Positions 19,928-28,274 of a stretch of DNA of 64,000 nt are shown here, in pieces; position 1 is the stretch's first letter, and every line of letters begins with the position of its first letter. The position numbers were made by a program, and so were the translations under genes. This stretch comes from Diaphorobacter caeni (GTDB taxonomy: Bacteria > Pseudomonadota > Gammaproteobacteria > Burkholderiales > Burkholderiaceae_C). The notes beneath the pieces are model-generated. The model was not told the DNA's origin. It was given only the letters and a program-made list of their open reading frames with translations, and made no database searches. Where the stretch lies: contig NZ_JADKYZ010000002.1 in NCBI RefSeq assembly GCF_015354245.1, forward strand, positions 558,001 through 622,000, written 5' to 3'.

Positions 19928-20911
19928 TCAGTGCCCTCCTGCCTTGCCGCCGACGGCAAGACGTGGATCGACCGCGAAATACAGCATGTCCACCACCAGA
20001 TTGATGATCACGAAGATCAGCGCGATCAGGCAGAGATAGGCGGCCATCACGGGGATGTCCGCGTACATCACCGCCTGGATGAACAGCAGACCCATGCCGG
20101 GCCACTGGAACACGGTCTCGGTGATGATCGCGAAGGCGATCAGGCCGCCGAGTTGCAGCCCGGTGATCGTCATCACCGGCACCAGCGTGTTCTTGAGCGC
20201 ATGGCCGAAATAGATCGTGCGGTCGGTCAGCCCGCGTGCGCGTGCGAACTTGATGTAGTCGGTGCGCAGCACCTCGAGCATTTCCGCGCGCACCAGCCGC
20301 ATGATCAACGTGAGCTGAAAGATCGCCAGCGTGATCGCCGGCAGGGCGATGTGGTGCCATCCCTTGGCGGTGAGCAGCCCCGTGCTCCACCAGCCCAGTT
20401 GCACCACATCGCCGCGCCCGAAGCTTGGGAACCAGCCGAGCGTGACCGAGAAGACGAGAATCAGCAGAATGCCGATCAGAAAGGTCGGCAGCGACACGCC
20501 CAGCAGCGAAATCGTCATGAACACCTGGCTCAGAAAGGTGCCACGCCTGAGCGCGGCATAGACGCCCATGGGCACTCCGACCAACAGCGCGATCACGGCG
20601 GCCACCAGCGCCAACTCCAGCGTCGCCGGAAAGCGTTCCGCGATCAGACGCGACACCTTCGCGCCCTGTCGCAGGCTCAGACCGAAGTCACCCTGAGCGG
20701 CGTTCACCAGAAAGTGCCAGAACTGCACGACGAAGGGCTGATCCAGCCCCAGAGAGGCGCGCAGTTCCTGGATCTGCTGCGGCGTCGCATCCTGCCCCAA
20801 CATGGTGACCACGGGATCTCCGACGTACTGGAACAGCAGGAACGAAATGAACGCGACCGTGACCATCACGATCACGGCTTGAATCAGTCGGCGCAGGATG
20901 AAGGCGAGCAT
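19928..20911 (-). CDS. Dipeptide/oligopeptide-type ABC transporter permease (DppB-like)
   Basis: 327 residues from ATG 20911 (MLAFILRRLIQAVIVMVTV), the standard DppB N-terminal membrane helix; the much longer open frame upstream is not supported. The extracytoplasmic segment after helix 1 (FVGDPV-like QYVGDPVVTMLG, DQPFVVQFWHFL) and the EAA loop DYIKFARARGLTDRTIYFGHALKN are conserved. It is the first gene of the operon DppB-M20-DppC-DppD-DppF. No substrate-binding protein gene precedes it and no clear ribosome-binding site was seen. Confidence 0.9.
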   Translation of the reverse strand: MLAFILRRLIQAVIVMVTVAFISFLLFQYVGDPVVTMLGQDATPQQIQELRASLGLDQPFVVQFWHFLVNAAQGDFGLSLRQGAKVSRLIAERFPATLELALVAAVIALLVGVPMGVYAALRRGTFLSQVFMTISLLGVSLPTFLIGILLILVFSVTLGWFPSFGRGDVVQLGWWSTGLLTAKGWHHIALPAITLAIFQLTLIMRLVRAEMLEVLRTDYIKFARARGLTDRTIYFGHALKNTLVPVMTITGLQLGGLIAFAIITETVFQWPGMGLLFIQAVMYADIPVMAAYLCLIALIFVIINLVVDMLYFAVDPRLAVGGKAGGH

Positions 20912-21242
20912 GCGGTGTGGGGAGGTCGGTCCTGAATTCTTCTTCAGTGCGCAGTAGCAGGAATCCTGCCAAGCTGAACGCTCTGTCCAATGAAACACTA
21001 TGCCGCTGAGCACCGGGGAACAGCCGCCGGGAAATCCCTGACAGACAAATGCGACAGGCCCCATGCCGCTCAAAACGCCATGCCCACCACTCCATCCGCG
21101 CCGCGGATTCCACAGATCATCAAGGGGAATCCGTGCATGCACGGACACACGCAGTCACACAACCCACACGCCAACGGCGCTGCCCACCGCTTCACGACGA
21201 GGCACCAGCCCCGCCTGGATCACGGCACAAATGACAGGGACG
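20912..21242. other. Non-coding interval upstream of the peptide transporter operon
   Basis: This stretch must carry the transporter promoter, but no convincing -35/-10 pair was found by eye. No open frame in it shows family features, and no binding-protein gene or remnant is visible. Confidence 0.4.
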
Positions 21243-21276
21243 AAAAAAAACCGCCGCTCCGAAGAGTGGCGGTTTT
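21243..21276 (-). terminator. Intrinsic terminator of the porin gene
   Basis: AAAACCGCCGCTC (21247-21259) and GAGTGGCGGTTTT (21264-21276) form a 13-bp stem with one mismatch and a CGAA loop. On the minus strand it is followed by an eight-base T-run. It lies 36 bases after the porin stop. Confidence 0.92.
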
Positions 21277-21312
21277 CATCTCTAACTCAAGCTGGCAGAT
21301 GCCAGCCGGAAA

Positions 21313-22350
21313 TTAGAAGGAGTGGCGGATACCAACTTGCAGGCCGGTTTGAGCCTTGCCAGCGCCAGGACCGTCTGTGTTCAGGTTCTTGGAAGCCAGA
21401 CCCAGGTTTGCGCCGTCCTTGTTCTTCAGGTACGACACGTTGCCGTACACAGCAGTGCGCTTGGACAGGTTGTACACGTAGCCCAGGCTCAGCTGGTGCG
21501 ACTTGGCATCGTCAAATGCCTTTTGGTCGTACAGAGCGTACTGGATCTTCACTTCGCCAGCGCCCACTGGAGCGGAAGCGCCCAGCATGTAAGCGTTGAC
21601 CTTCTGGTTAGGAGCGCCGTCGATCTTGTCGCGGGTCTGTTGAACGATACCGTTCAGCTTCACAACGTTCAGGTTGTACGAAGCACCCAGAGTCAGGGCG
21701 TTGCGATCGCGGTTAGCGGCAACGGTGTCACGGTCGTCGTACGACAGAGCAACGCTCAGAGGACCGTTGTCATATGCAACGTAACCACCGATGTAACGAC
21801 CAGCGTGGCCGGAAGTTTGCTCGTCGAAGCCGTAACCCACAGCTGCGTTGAAGCCGCCGAAGTTAGGTGTGTAGTACGAAACCATGTTGCTGGAACGGAT
21901 GCCGTTTGCATCGCCAGCTGTACCGTACCAGTTGCTCCAGCCCATGAATTGGCCGATACCGGTTTGGTTGAACAGGTCGTAGGAGCTGGTCTTCGTGTAG
22001 CCAGGAGTCAGGTCACGACCCAGACGCACTTCACCGAAGCCGCCCGACAGGGACACGGTCGAACGACGCTTGAAGTTGAAGCCGGAAGCATTGCCGTCGT
22101 CACCGAAGATTTCGCCTTCGAGCCAGAAGCCAGCCTTCAGGCCGCCACCCAGATCTTCCACGCCGCGGAAGCCGATACGGCTGGTGTAGTTGCCGCTAGT
22201 GTAAACGCCGTACTTGCTGTCGCCAGCTGCGTTGGCCTTGTTCACATAGCCGATACCAGTGTCGACGATACCGAACAGGGTCACGGAAGATTGAGCCATC
22301 GCAGCGCCGGAGGAAGCCAGCACAGCCAGGGCAATCAGTGATTTTTTCAT
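21313..22350 (-). CDS. Outer-membrane porin (Omp32/OmpC-type, porin_4 family)
   Basis: 345 residues. Residues 1-19 (MKKSLIALAVLASSGAAMA) are a signal peptide cleaved before QSSVTLFG, the hallmark start of Burkholderiales trimeric porins. The rest alternates short amphipathic strands and loops and ends in Phe (GIRHSF), the recognition residue for the Bam machinery. GFRGVEDLGGGLKAGFWLEG is the conserved porin segment. Codon use is more restricted than in neighbours, as expected of a highly expressed gene. It has its own promoter, a long leader and a strong terminator, so it is a single-gene unit. Ribosome-binding GGAG lies upstream of ATG 22350. Confidence 0.95.
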   Translation of the reverse strand: MKKSLIALAVLASSGAAMAQSSVTLFGIVDTGIGYVNKANAAGDSKYGVYTSGNYTSRIGFRGVEDLGGGLKAGFWLEGEIFGDDGNASGFNFKRRSTVSLSGGFGEVRLGRDLTPGYTKTSSYDLFNQTGIGQFMGWSNWYGTAGDANGIRSSNMVSYYTPNFGGFNAAVGYGFDEQTSGHAGRYIGGYVAYDNGPLSVALSYDDRDTVAANRDRNALTLGASYNLNVVKLNGIVQQTRDKIDGAPNQKVNAYMLGASAPVGAGEVKIQYALYDQKAFDDAKSHQLSLGYVYNLSKRTAVYGNVSYLKNKDGANLGLASKNLNTDGPGAGKAQTGLQVGIRHSF

Positions 22351-22538
22351 TGCGAGTTACTCCAAGGTTAAACAGAGGGCCCTGGATCAAGGGGACTAGA
22401 GGCACATACTTCTGTGCAGCCCGCCGGTTCCCCCGGGCCAACCTCCTGGTGGGGAAGTTAGTCCTATTGCAACAGACGCCGCGATCTTTCGCAAAGGAAT
22501 TCCCTCACAAAGGGCTGAAAAGCCAGAATTCCGTTGCG

Positions 22539-22550
22539 GTGTTGCAACAC
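22539..22550. promoter_or_regulatory. Perfect 12-bp palindrome in the porin leader
   Basis: GTGTTGCAACAC reads the same on both strands. It lies just downstream of the predicted porin transcription start and about 190 bases before the porin ATG, a position where a repressor could act. No binding protein can be named. Confidence 0.4.
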
Positions 22551-22563
22551 CCCATATCCTCTA

Positions 22564-22592
22564 GTTAAAGCACTCAAACGGAGCTTCGTCAA
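22564..22592 (-). promoter_or_regulatory. Predicted sigma70 promoter of the porin gene
   Basis: On the minus strand TTGACG (22592-22587), 17-base spacer, TTTAAC (22569-22564). Transcription would start near 22556 and give a leader of about 200 bases before the porin start. The remainder of the 308-base interval 22351-22658 holds no gene. Confidence 0.5.
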
Positions 22593-22658
22593 CCCGGCAA
22601 TACGGCTATTTTTGTAAACAACCTGCAGCTGGATCGATTCTGCCGACAATAGCGCCCA

Positions 22659-23276
22659 ATGGACCACATTCTTACCGCCGCAGACGCCGCCCTGCGCACC
22701 CTTTTCGCCACACCCAAGGCGAGCGAGCCCTCGCCCGCGGGCCACTCCGAGGAGCCGGAGCTGAGCAGCGACGAGCGCCGTCTCTCCGGGGCGCTGATGC
22801 GCGTGAACCACGTTGGCGAGGTCTGCGCTCAGGCGCTGTACCTCTCCCAGGCTGCGGTCACCCGCGATCCGCAGCTGCGTGAAAGCCTGCTCGAATCGGC
22901 CCGGGAAGAACTGGACCATCTGGCCTGGACCCGCGACCGTCTGGATGCGCTTGGCAGTCGCCCCAGCCTGCTCAACCCGCTGTGGTTCGCGGGCGCGTTC
23001 GCCATCGGCCTCGGTGCAGCCAAGGTGAGCGACCGGATCAGCCTCGGTTTTGTGGTGGAAACGGAACGTCAGGTGTCCGAACACCTGCAGGGCCACCTCG
23101 GAACGCTGCCCGAGGCGGACACGCCTTCACGTCAGGTGGTTGCCCGGATGCAACAGGACGAGGAGCGCCATGCCGCCCAGGCGCTCGCCGCAGGAGCCCA
23201 GGAGCTGCCCGCCCCCGCCCGCCTGCTCATGAAGATGGCCGCCAAGGTCATGACGACGACCGCTCACTATATATAG
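22659..23276 (+). CDS. coq7: 2-polyprenyl-3-methyl-6-methoxy-1,4-benzoquinone monooxygenase (Coq7)
   Basis: 205 residues. Four diiron-ligand motifs are present in order: [33 protein letters not shown] and DEERHAAQA, giving the ExxH pairs of a ferritin-like carboxylate-bridged diiron site. It hydroxylates demethoxyubiquinone in the penultimate ring-modification step of ubiquinone synthesis, at the inner membrane. The first 30 residues are poorly conserved, as in other betaproteobacterial Coq7. It stands alone on the + strand, converging with the OsmC-family gene. Confidence 0.96.
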   Translation: MDHILTAADAALRTLFATPKASEPSPAGHSEEPELSSDERRLSGALMRVNHVGEVCAQALYLSQAAVTRDPQLRESLLESAREELDHLAWTRDRLDALGSRPSLLNPLWFAGAFAIGLGAAKVSDRISLGFVVETERQVSEHLQGHLGTLPEADTPSRQVVARMQQDEERHAAQALAAGAQELPAPARLLMKMAAKVMTTTAHYI

Positions 23277-23300
23277 AGGAGCGGCGCACCCCTTGGGGAA

Positions 23301-23753
23301 TCAGCCCTCGACGATCTCGAAACCGGTGGTGATCTCCGCCGTCTTGCCCAGCATGATGCTGGCCGAGCAGTACTTCTCGTGGCTCATCGCGATCGCGCGC
23401 TCCACCGCTGCCGGCGGGATGCCCTTGCCGGTCACGGTGAACTGCATGTGGATCTTCGTGAACACCTTGGGATCGGTGTCCGCGCGTTCTGAGGTGAGCT
23501 TGACGCTGCAGCCGCGCACATCGTGGCGCCCGCGCTTGAGAATCAGCACCACGTCATAGGCCGTGCAGCCACCAGTGCCCGCGAGCACCGTCTCCATCGG
23601 GCGCGGTGCGAGGTTCTGCCCACCGTTCTGCGGGTTCGCCGCATCGGGCGCGCCGTCCATGGTCAGGACATGGCCGCTGCCGGTTTCCGCCACGAAACCC
23701 ATTCCGGAGCGGGTTCCCGAGTTGCCGGTCCAGCTGACTGTGCATTCCATCAT
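23301..23753 (-). CDS. OsmC-family peroxiredoxin-like protein
   Basis: 150 residues from ATG 23753, with AGAGGA just upstream; the next codon is also ATG. The family Cys residues are in GGCTAYDVVLILK and RGCSVKLTSERA, matching the OsmC/YhfA two-cysteine arrangement. It ends KTAEITTGFEIVEG. Members reduce organic hydroperoxides or bind small ligands; the YhfA-like subgroup, which this resembles, is less well characterised. It is a single cytoplasmic domain converging with coq7 across 24 bases. Confidence 0.88.
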   Translation of the reverse strand: MMECTVSWTGNSGTRSGMGFVAETGSGHVLTMDGAPDAANPQNGGQNLAPRPMETVLAGTGGCTAYDVVLILKRGRHDVRGCSVKLTSERADTDPKVFTKIHMQFTVTGKGIPPAAVERAIAMSHEKYCSASIMLGKTAEITTGFEIVEG

Positions 23754-23858
23754 CTTTCCTCTCAAAACTGACTCATCAACGCAACACCATGTCGCGCAAT
23801 GAAGAATTCATGCTGATTTTGCTGCATCGCAGCAAGATTTGGGAGTAGAATTCAACTC

Positions 23859-23971
23859 ATGCGCCAAACAACGCTGACAACAGCCTGATTTGTTTGGTGC
23901 GCCGATTGTCTCCTCCATCTCCTCAAAGGATGGATTTGGCCCCGAGCTTCACGGCTTGGGGCCATTTTTTT
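23859..23971 (+). promoter_or_regulatory. Candidate leader-peptide attenuator (or small RNA) upstream of ilvA
   Basis: A nine-codon frame (23859-23888) encodes M-R-Q-T-T-L-T-T-A-stop, four threonines in nine residues, 188 bases before threonine deaminase. Its GCGCCAAACAA segment (23861-23871) pairs with TTGTTTG-GT-GCGC (23890-23902), so a hairpin covers part of the leader codons. A second hairpin, TCCATC/GATGGA (23914-23919 and 23929-23934), follows, then an intrinsic terminator. GGGAG lies 13 bases before the ATG, further than ideal, and TAGAAT (23846-23851) could be a -10 for a shorter RNA. No clear antiterminator pairing was found, so a free-standing small RNA is the main alternative. Confidence 0.4.
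23937..23971 (+). terminator. Intrinsic terminator 105 bases upstream of ilvA
   Basis: TGGCCCCGAGC (23937-23947) pairs with GCTTGGGGCCA (23954-23964), one G-T wobble, followed by seven T residues. It points with the + strand, yet no ordinary gene lies upstream on that strand in the 580 bases back to coq7, which is what suggests a leader RNA or sRNA. Confidence 0.85.
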
Positions 23972-24075
23972 GCCTTTTTGAACATCGACTGTCTGCTTTG
24001 CACCGCGTGCAGGCCAGCTTGTTCCTATGATGGCGGCCCAAGCACTGCCATCGCTCAGTGCCACCGGACCGCCAG

Positions 24076-25650
24076 ATGACGAACAAACAACAGACACTCA
24101 GCCCCTTTGACTACCTCAAGAAGATCCTGACCGCCCGCGTCTACGACGTCGCCGTCGAGTCCGATCTCCAGGTCGCCAAGTCCCTCAGCCGCCGCCTGCA
24201 CAACAAGGTGCTGCTCAAGCGCGAGGACCAGCAGCCCGTGTTCAGCTTCAAGCTCCGCGGCGCCTACAACAAGATGGCCCAGCTCACGCCCGAGCAACTG
24301 TCGCGCGGCGTGATCTGCGCCTCCGCCGGCAACCACGCGCAGGGTGTGGCGATGAGCGCCTCCAAGCTGGGCACGCGAGCCGTGATTGTGATGCCAACCA
24401 CGACGCCTCAATTGAAAATCGATGCAGTGAAAACCCTTGGCGGCGAGGTCGTGCTGAGCGGCGAGAGCTACAACGACGCCTATGACCATGCGGCCAGGCT
24501 GCAGAAGGAAGAAGGCCTGACCTTTGTGCATCCCTTCGATGATCCGGACGTGATCGCGGGACAGGGCACGATCGCCATGGAGGTGCTGCGCCAGCTCCAG
24601 GCGCTCGGCAGCAACAGGCTTGACGCGGTGTTCGTCGCCATCGGCGGCGGCGGCCTGATCTCGGGCGTGGCCAACTACATCAAGGCCGTGCGCCCCGACA
24701 TCAAGGTGATCGGCGTGCAGATGAACGATTCCGACGCGATGATGCAGTCCGTCAAGGCGCACCAGCGCGTGACGCTGCCCGACGTGGGCCTGTTCTCCGA
24801 CGGCACGGCCGTCAAGCTGGTCGGCGAGGAGACCTTCCGCGTCGCCAGCGGTCTGGTGGACGATTTCGTCACCGTGGACACCGATGCCGTCTGCGCCGCG
24901 ATCAAGGACATCTTCGTGGACACGCGCTCCATCGTCGAGCCCGCCGGCGCCATGTCGGTGGCGGCCATCAAGCAGTACGTCGCCAAGAACAAGACCAAGG
25001 GCGAGACCTACGCCGCCATTCTCTGCGGCGCAAACATGAACTTCGACCGCCTGCGCTTCGTCGCGGAGCGCGCCGAGGTCGGCGAGGAGCGCGAGGCCCT
25101 CTTCGCGGTGACCATTCCCGAAGAGCGCGGCAGCTTCAAGCGCTTCTGCGAAGTGGTCGGCTCCCTCCCCGGCGGCAGCCGCAACGTCACCGAGTTCAAC
25201 TACCGCATCAGCAACGAAAAGCGCGCCCATGTGTTCGTCGGCCTCACGACCCATGGCCGCGGCGAATCCGAAAAGATCGCGAAGAACTTCCAGAAGCAAG
25301 GCTTCGACTCGCTCGACCTGACACATGACGAACTGGCCAAGGAGCATCTGCGCCACCTCGTCGGCGGCCATTCGTCGCTCGCGCAGGACGAGCGCCTGAT
25401 GCGCTTCACCTTCCCGGAACGCCCGGGCGCGCTGCTCAAGTTCCTCAGCCTGATGCAGCCACACTGGAACATCAGCCTGTTCCACTACCGCAATCAGGGC
25501 GCGGACTACGGTCGCATTCTGGTGGGCATGCAGGTGCCGCCCGAGGACGCAGCGGAGTTCGACCAGTTCCTCACGACGCTGGGCTACCCCTTCGTCGAAG
25601 AGACGCTCAACCCCGCCTACCGCCTGTTCCTCCAGGCCAGCGGCAACTGA
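24076..25650 (+). CDS. ilvA: Threonine ammonia-lyase (threonine deaminase), biosynthetic
   Basis: 524 residues from ATG 24076 (MTNKQQTLSPFDYLKKIL); a GTG six codons upstream is an alternative. The PLP-binding lysine is in PVFSFKLRGAYNKM, and the phosphate-binding glycine loop is in VAIGGGGLISGVA. Two C-terminal ACT-like domains (FAVTIPEERGSFKRFCE and MRFTFPERPGALLKFL) mark the long, isoleucine-inhibited biosynthetic form rather than the short catabolic one. It converts threonine to 2-oxobutanoate, the first step to isoleucine. TATGAT at 24026-24031 could be an independent -10 element downstream of the terminator. Confidence 0.97.
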   Translation: MTNKQQTLSPFDYLKKILTARVYDVAVESDLQVAKSLSRRLHNKVLLKREDQQPVFSFKLRGAYNKMAQLTPEQLSRGVICASAGNHAQGVAMSASKLGTRAVIVMPTTTPQLKIDAVKTLGGEVVLSGESYNDAYDHAARLQKEEGLTFVHPFDDPDVIAGQGTIAMEVLRQLQALGSNRLDAVFVAIGGGGLISGVANYIKAVRPDIKVIGVQMNDSDAMMQSVKAHQRVTLPDVGLFSDGTAVKLVGEETFRVASGLVDDFVTVDTDAVCAAIKDIFVDTRSIVEPAGAMSVAAIKQYVAKNKTKGETYAAILCGANMNFDRLRFVAERAEVGEEREALFAVTIPEERGSFKRFCEVVGSLPGGSRNVTEFNYRISNEKRAHVFVGLTTHGRGESEKIAKNFQKQGFDSLDLTHDELAKEHLRHLVGGHSSLAQDERLMRFTFPERPGALLKFLSLMQPHWNISLFHYRNQGADYGRILVGMQVPPEDAAEFDQFLTTLGYPFVEETLNPAYRLFLQASGN

Positions 25651-25686
25651 GCGCACGCCGCGCACTCCACCGCAACTGACTTCGCC

Positions 25687-26529
25687 ATGCAAGCGATCCG
25701 CCACTATCTGCTGGCCGTGCAGTTCTTCACGCGCATTCCGGTGAGCGGACCGCTGGCGGACTGGGTCGGCTACAGCCCGGCCATGCTGCGCGCGAGCGCC
25801 GCGCATTTCCCGGGCGTGGGCTGGCTGGTCGCGGTGATCGCCGCCGCGAGCTTCGGTGCGATCAGCTGGCTGCTGGGCCCCGCGCAGATCTTCACCCCGC
25901 TCGTGGCCGCCGTGCTCAGCACCATCGTCACCGTGCTCGCCACAGGAGGCTTTCACGAGGACGGTCTGGCCGACGTGGCCGATGGCCTGGGCGGCGGCTA
26001 CCAGCGCGAGCGCGTGCTCGAGATCATGAAGGACTCGCGCATCGGTGCCTTCGGCGCGATGGCGCTGGTGCTGGCGTTCGCAGCCAAGTTCGCGCTGCTC
26101 GCGCTGCTCGGGCAGCAAGGGCTGTCCATCGCGCTTTGGGCGCTGCTCTGCGGCCATGTGGTGTCGCGATTCTGGCCGCTGATCGCCGTGCGCACGCTGC
26201 CGCACGTGGGCGACACCGCCACCTCCAAGAGCAAGCCGCTGGCCGATCAGATCACGCCCGGCGCGCTGGTCACCGCGCTGCTCTGGTGCGTGATTCCGGT
26301 GCTGCTCTTCGCACTGGCGCTCGGCTGGCGGACGGCGGCCGTGGCGGTGCTGACCAGCGGCCTTGGAGCCGTCTGGATGCTCTGGCGGTTCCACAAGCGC
26401 CTGCAGGGCTTCACCGGCGACTGCCTCGGCACGATCCAGCAGGTGAGCGAGATCGCCTTCTATCTGGGCGTGGCCATCGCCGCAGGGCAGCAGTGGATCT
26501 TGCCGATCCAGCCATGGCTGAGCCTGTGA
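25687..26529 (+). CDS. cobS: Adenosylcobinamide-GDP ribazoletransferase (cobalamin synthase)
   Basis: 280 residues, an integral membrane protein with about six to seven hydrophobic helices. Family motifs are AVQFFTRIPV at the N-terminus, TGGFHEDGLADVADGLGGG (acidic, metal-binding) and RIGAFGAMAL. It joins adenosylcobinamide-GDP and alpha-ribazole in the final assembly of cobalamin. The downstream alpha-ribazole phosphatase gene overlaps its 3' end, so the two act as a unit; the remaining cobalamin genes are elsewhere. Confidence 0.95.
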   Translation: MQAIRHYLLAVQFFTRIPVSGPLADWVGYSPAMLRASAAHFPGVGWLVAVIAAASFGAISWLLGPAQIFTPLVAAVLSTIVTVLATGGFHEDGLADVADGLGGGYQRERVLEIMKDSRIGAFGAMALVLAFAAKFALLALLGQQGLSIALWALLCGHVVSRFWPLIAVRTLPHVGDTATSKSKPLADQITPGALVTALLWCVIPVLLFALALGWRTAAVAVLTSGLGAVWMLWRFHKRLQGFTGDCLGTIQQVSEIAFYLGVAIAAGQQWILPIQPWLSL

Positions 26530-27095
26530 ACACGCCGCGCCTGTGGCTCGTGCGGCATGCACGGCCATTGGTGGCGCCCGGCGTCTGCTACGGGGGGCTT
26601 GATGTCGCCGCCGACGACAAACACACCCAAGCCAGCGCGCTGCGCCTGCACTCCGCCTTGCCACCGCACATCACCGTCATTCACAGCTCGCCGCTGCGCC
26701 GCTGCCGGCAATTGGCGGATGAGCTGTTCTCTCTGCGCGCCAACACAGCCCCGATCCAGCTCGACGCTCGACTGCAGGAAATGGATTTCGGCACCTGGGA
26801 AGGCCGCCGCTGGAACGACATCGCCCGAGCGGAGATCGATGCGTGGACAGCGGACTTCACCCGCTTTCGTCCCGGCGACGGCGAGCCGCTGCAGCAGATG
26901 CTGGCGCGCGTCGCACAGGCTCTGCACGACGCTCAACAATCGGGGAAGGACGCCGTCTGGATCACCCACGCGGGCGTGATCCGCTGCGTGCTGTGGCTTC
27001 TGGAGCATGGGCACGACGAGCCCAAGGCCAACGAGTGGACGATGGCAGCACCCGGGTTCGGCGAATGGTTTTGCCTTCCCTTTGCTCCTCCTTGA
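26514..27095 (+). CDS. cobC: Histidine phosphatase, probable alpha-ribazole-5'-phosphate phosphatase
   Basis: 193 residues if started at ATG 26514 (16-base overlap with cobS); GTG 26526, overlapping the cobS stop as GTGA, is equally plausible and no ribosome-binding site decides. Phosphoglycerate-mutase-fold motifs are LVRHARP (usual RHG is RHA here), EMDFGTWEGRRW with the acid Glu, and WITHAGVIRC with the second catalytic His. It would remove phosphate from alpha-ribazole-phosphate (or adenosylcobalamin-phosphate) beside CobS. The functional call rests largely on coupling to cobS. Confidence 0.85.
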   Translation: MAEPVNTPRLWLVRHARPLVAPGVCYGGLDVAADDKHTQASALRLHSALPPHITVIHSSPLRRCRQLADELFSLRANTAPIQLDARLQEMDFGTWEGRRWNDIARAEIDAWTADFTRFRPGDGEPLQQMLARVAQALHDAQQSGKDAVWITHAGVIRCVLWLLEHGHDEPKANEWTMAAPGFGEWFCLPFAPP

Positions 27096-27122
27096 TCACC
27101 ACTCAATTGCAAGCGAACGCAA

Positions 27123-27704
27123 TCATTGTCCCTGCGCGGGATTGAACGGCGGGGGCGTGATGCCGGGAGTCGTGCCCTGGGGCATCATCGGCGATTGAAC
27201 AGCCGGGGGAACCGCACCGGCAGGTGGCGGCTGGTACGCGGGGGACGACGCGGGCGCGTTGGCCGCGACCTTGAGCGGCATCTGCAGCGTCATCGACGCA
27301 GGGCCCTTGAGATCGAATCCCAGCACCGCCTCGCGCTTGTTCACCGACTGCAACACCATGCCCTCGGCCACTGGAGCGCCGATGCGGTACGGCTTGGCGG
27401 GCTTGCCATCCACCTCGATCAGCGCGGCGCCGTGACCGCTGCGGGTGCCGGCCAGCACGCCCACGAGGGTGTAGCGCGTGGGCGCGGCGGGGGCCGCCTT
27501 GGCGACCACTTCGGTGCCGCCCAGCAGACGCACCAGCGACGGCACGTCGACGACCGTGGGCGCGGCCGGCAGCGCGGACGCTCCCTGACCCAGCTGGGAA
27601 GCCGAGAGCCTGAGCCCCCAGAACACCACGCAGGCTGCCGCCAGAAACCACAAAACGAGGGTTCCGGCGCCCACCTTCCAACGGCTGTATGTGTTTGTCA
27701 CCAT
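27123..27704 (-). CDS. gspC: Type II secretion system protein GspC (short form, no PDZ domain)
   Basis: 193 residues from ATG 27704. One N-terminal transmembrane helix (about 13-35) is followed by a Pro/Ala-rich linker and a homology-region domain (RYTLVGVLAGTRSGHGAALI, VAEGMVLQSVNKREAVLGF). It then ends in a Pro/Gln-rich tail with no PDZ or coiled-coil domain. GspC links the inner-membrane platform (GspL/M) to the secretin GspD across the periplasm. It is divergent from gspG across only 50 bases, unlike clusters where gspC heads the operon. The tail (PPAGAVPPAV...PPPFNPAQGQ) is low-complexity. Confidence 0.85.
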   Translation of the reverse strand: MVTNTYSRWKVGAGTLVLWFLAAACVVFWGLRLSASQLGQGASALPAAPTVVDVPSLVRLLGGTEVVAKAAPAAPTRYTLVGVLAGTRSGHGAALIEVDGKPAKPYRIGAPVAEGMVLQSVNKREAVLGFDLKGPASMTLQMPLKVAANAPASSPAYQPPPAGAVPPAVQSPMMPQGTTPGITPPPFNPAQGQ

Positions 27705-27754
27705 CACGCGATTATGATTGACCCGATAACCACATTCCAAGTCGATCTGACGAC

Positions 27755-28207
27755 ATGCTGCAAACTGCCCAAGCCCTCGCCCGTTCCTCCCGCCGCAAAA
27801 TCGCGCGCGGCTTCACTCTGATCGAGCTGATGGTCGTGCTCGTCATCATCGGCGTGCTGGCCGCGCTGATCGTGCCCAACGTGCTCGACCGCGCCGACGA
27901 CGCGCGCAGCACCGCGGCTCGCACCGACATCACCAACCTGATGCAGGCGCTCAAGATGTACCGCCTCGACAACCAGCGCTACCCCACGGCCGAGCAGGGC
28001 CTGCAGGCGCTGATCGCCAAGCCCGCGAGCGGCCCGGTGCCGAACAACTGGCGCCCGTACCTCGAAAAACTGCCCAATGACCCTTGGGGCCGTCCCTATC
28101 AGTACCTCAGCCCCGGCGTGAAGGGCGAGGTGGATGTGATGTCCTTTGGCGCCGACGGTCAATCCGGCGGCGAAGGCAAGAACGCGGACGTGGGCAGCTG
28201 GCAATAA
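27755..28207 (+). CDS. gspG: Type II secretion major pseudopilin GspG
   Basis: 150 residues. The prepilin cleavage site ARG-FTLIELMVVLVIIGVLAAL, with Phe+1 and Glu+5, is followed by the calcium-binding pseudopilin core RYPTAEQGLQALI and NDPWGRPYQYLSPG. It is the main subunit of the periplasmic pseudopilus that pushes folded exoproteins through GspD. It needs the prepilin peptidase GspO/PilD, whose gene is not in the window. It is first of the rightward run gspG-H-I-J-K-L-M-N-D-E. Confidence 0.97.
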   Translation: MLQTAQALARSSRRKIARGFTLIELMVVLVIIGVLAALIVPNVLDRADDARSTAARTDITNLMQALKMYRLDNQRYPTAEQGLQALIAKPASGPVPNNWRPYLEKLPNDPWGRPYQYLSPGVKGEVDVMSFGADGQSGGEGKNADVGSWQ

Positions 28208-28274
28208 ACCCGGACACTGACCGCGCTCCGTGCCTTCTCCCGTCGCCCTTTCGTCAAGAAACCCTTTCCGCCCC

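Noticed and set aside
24055..26664. 869-codon open frame antisense to ilvA and cobS
   Set aside because: It spans two unrelated sense genes and is rich in Arg/His/Gly as expected from reversed GC-rich codons. No domain or ribosome-binding site.
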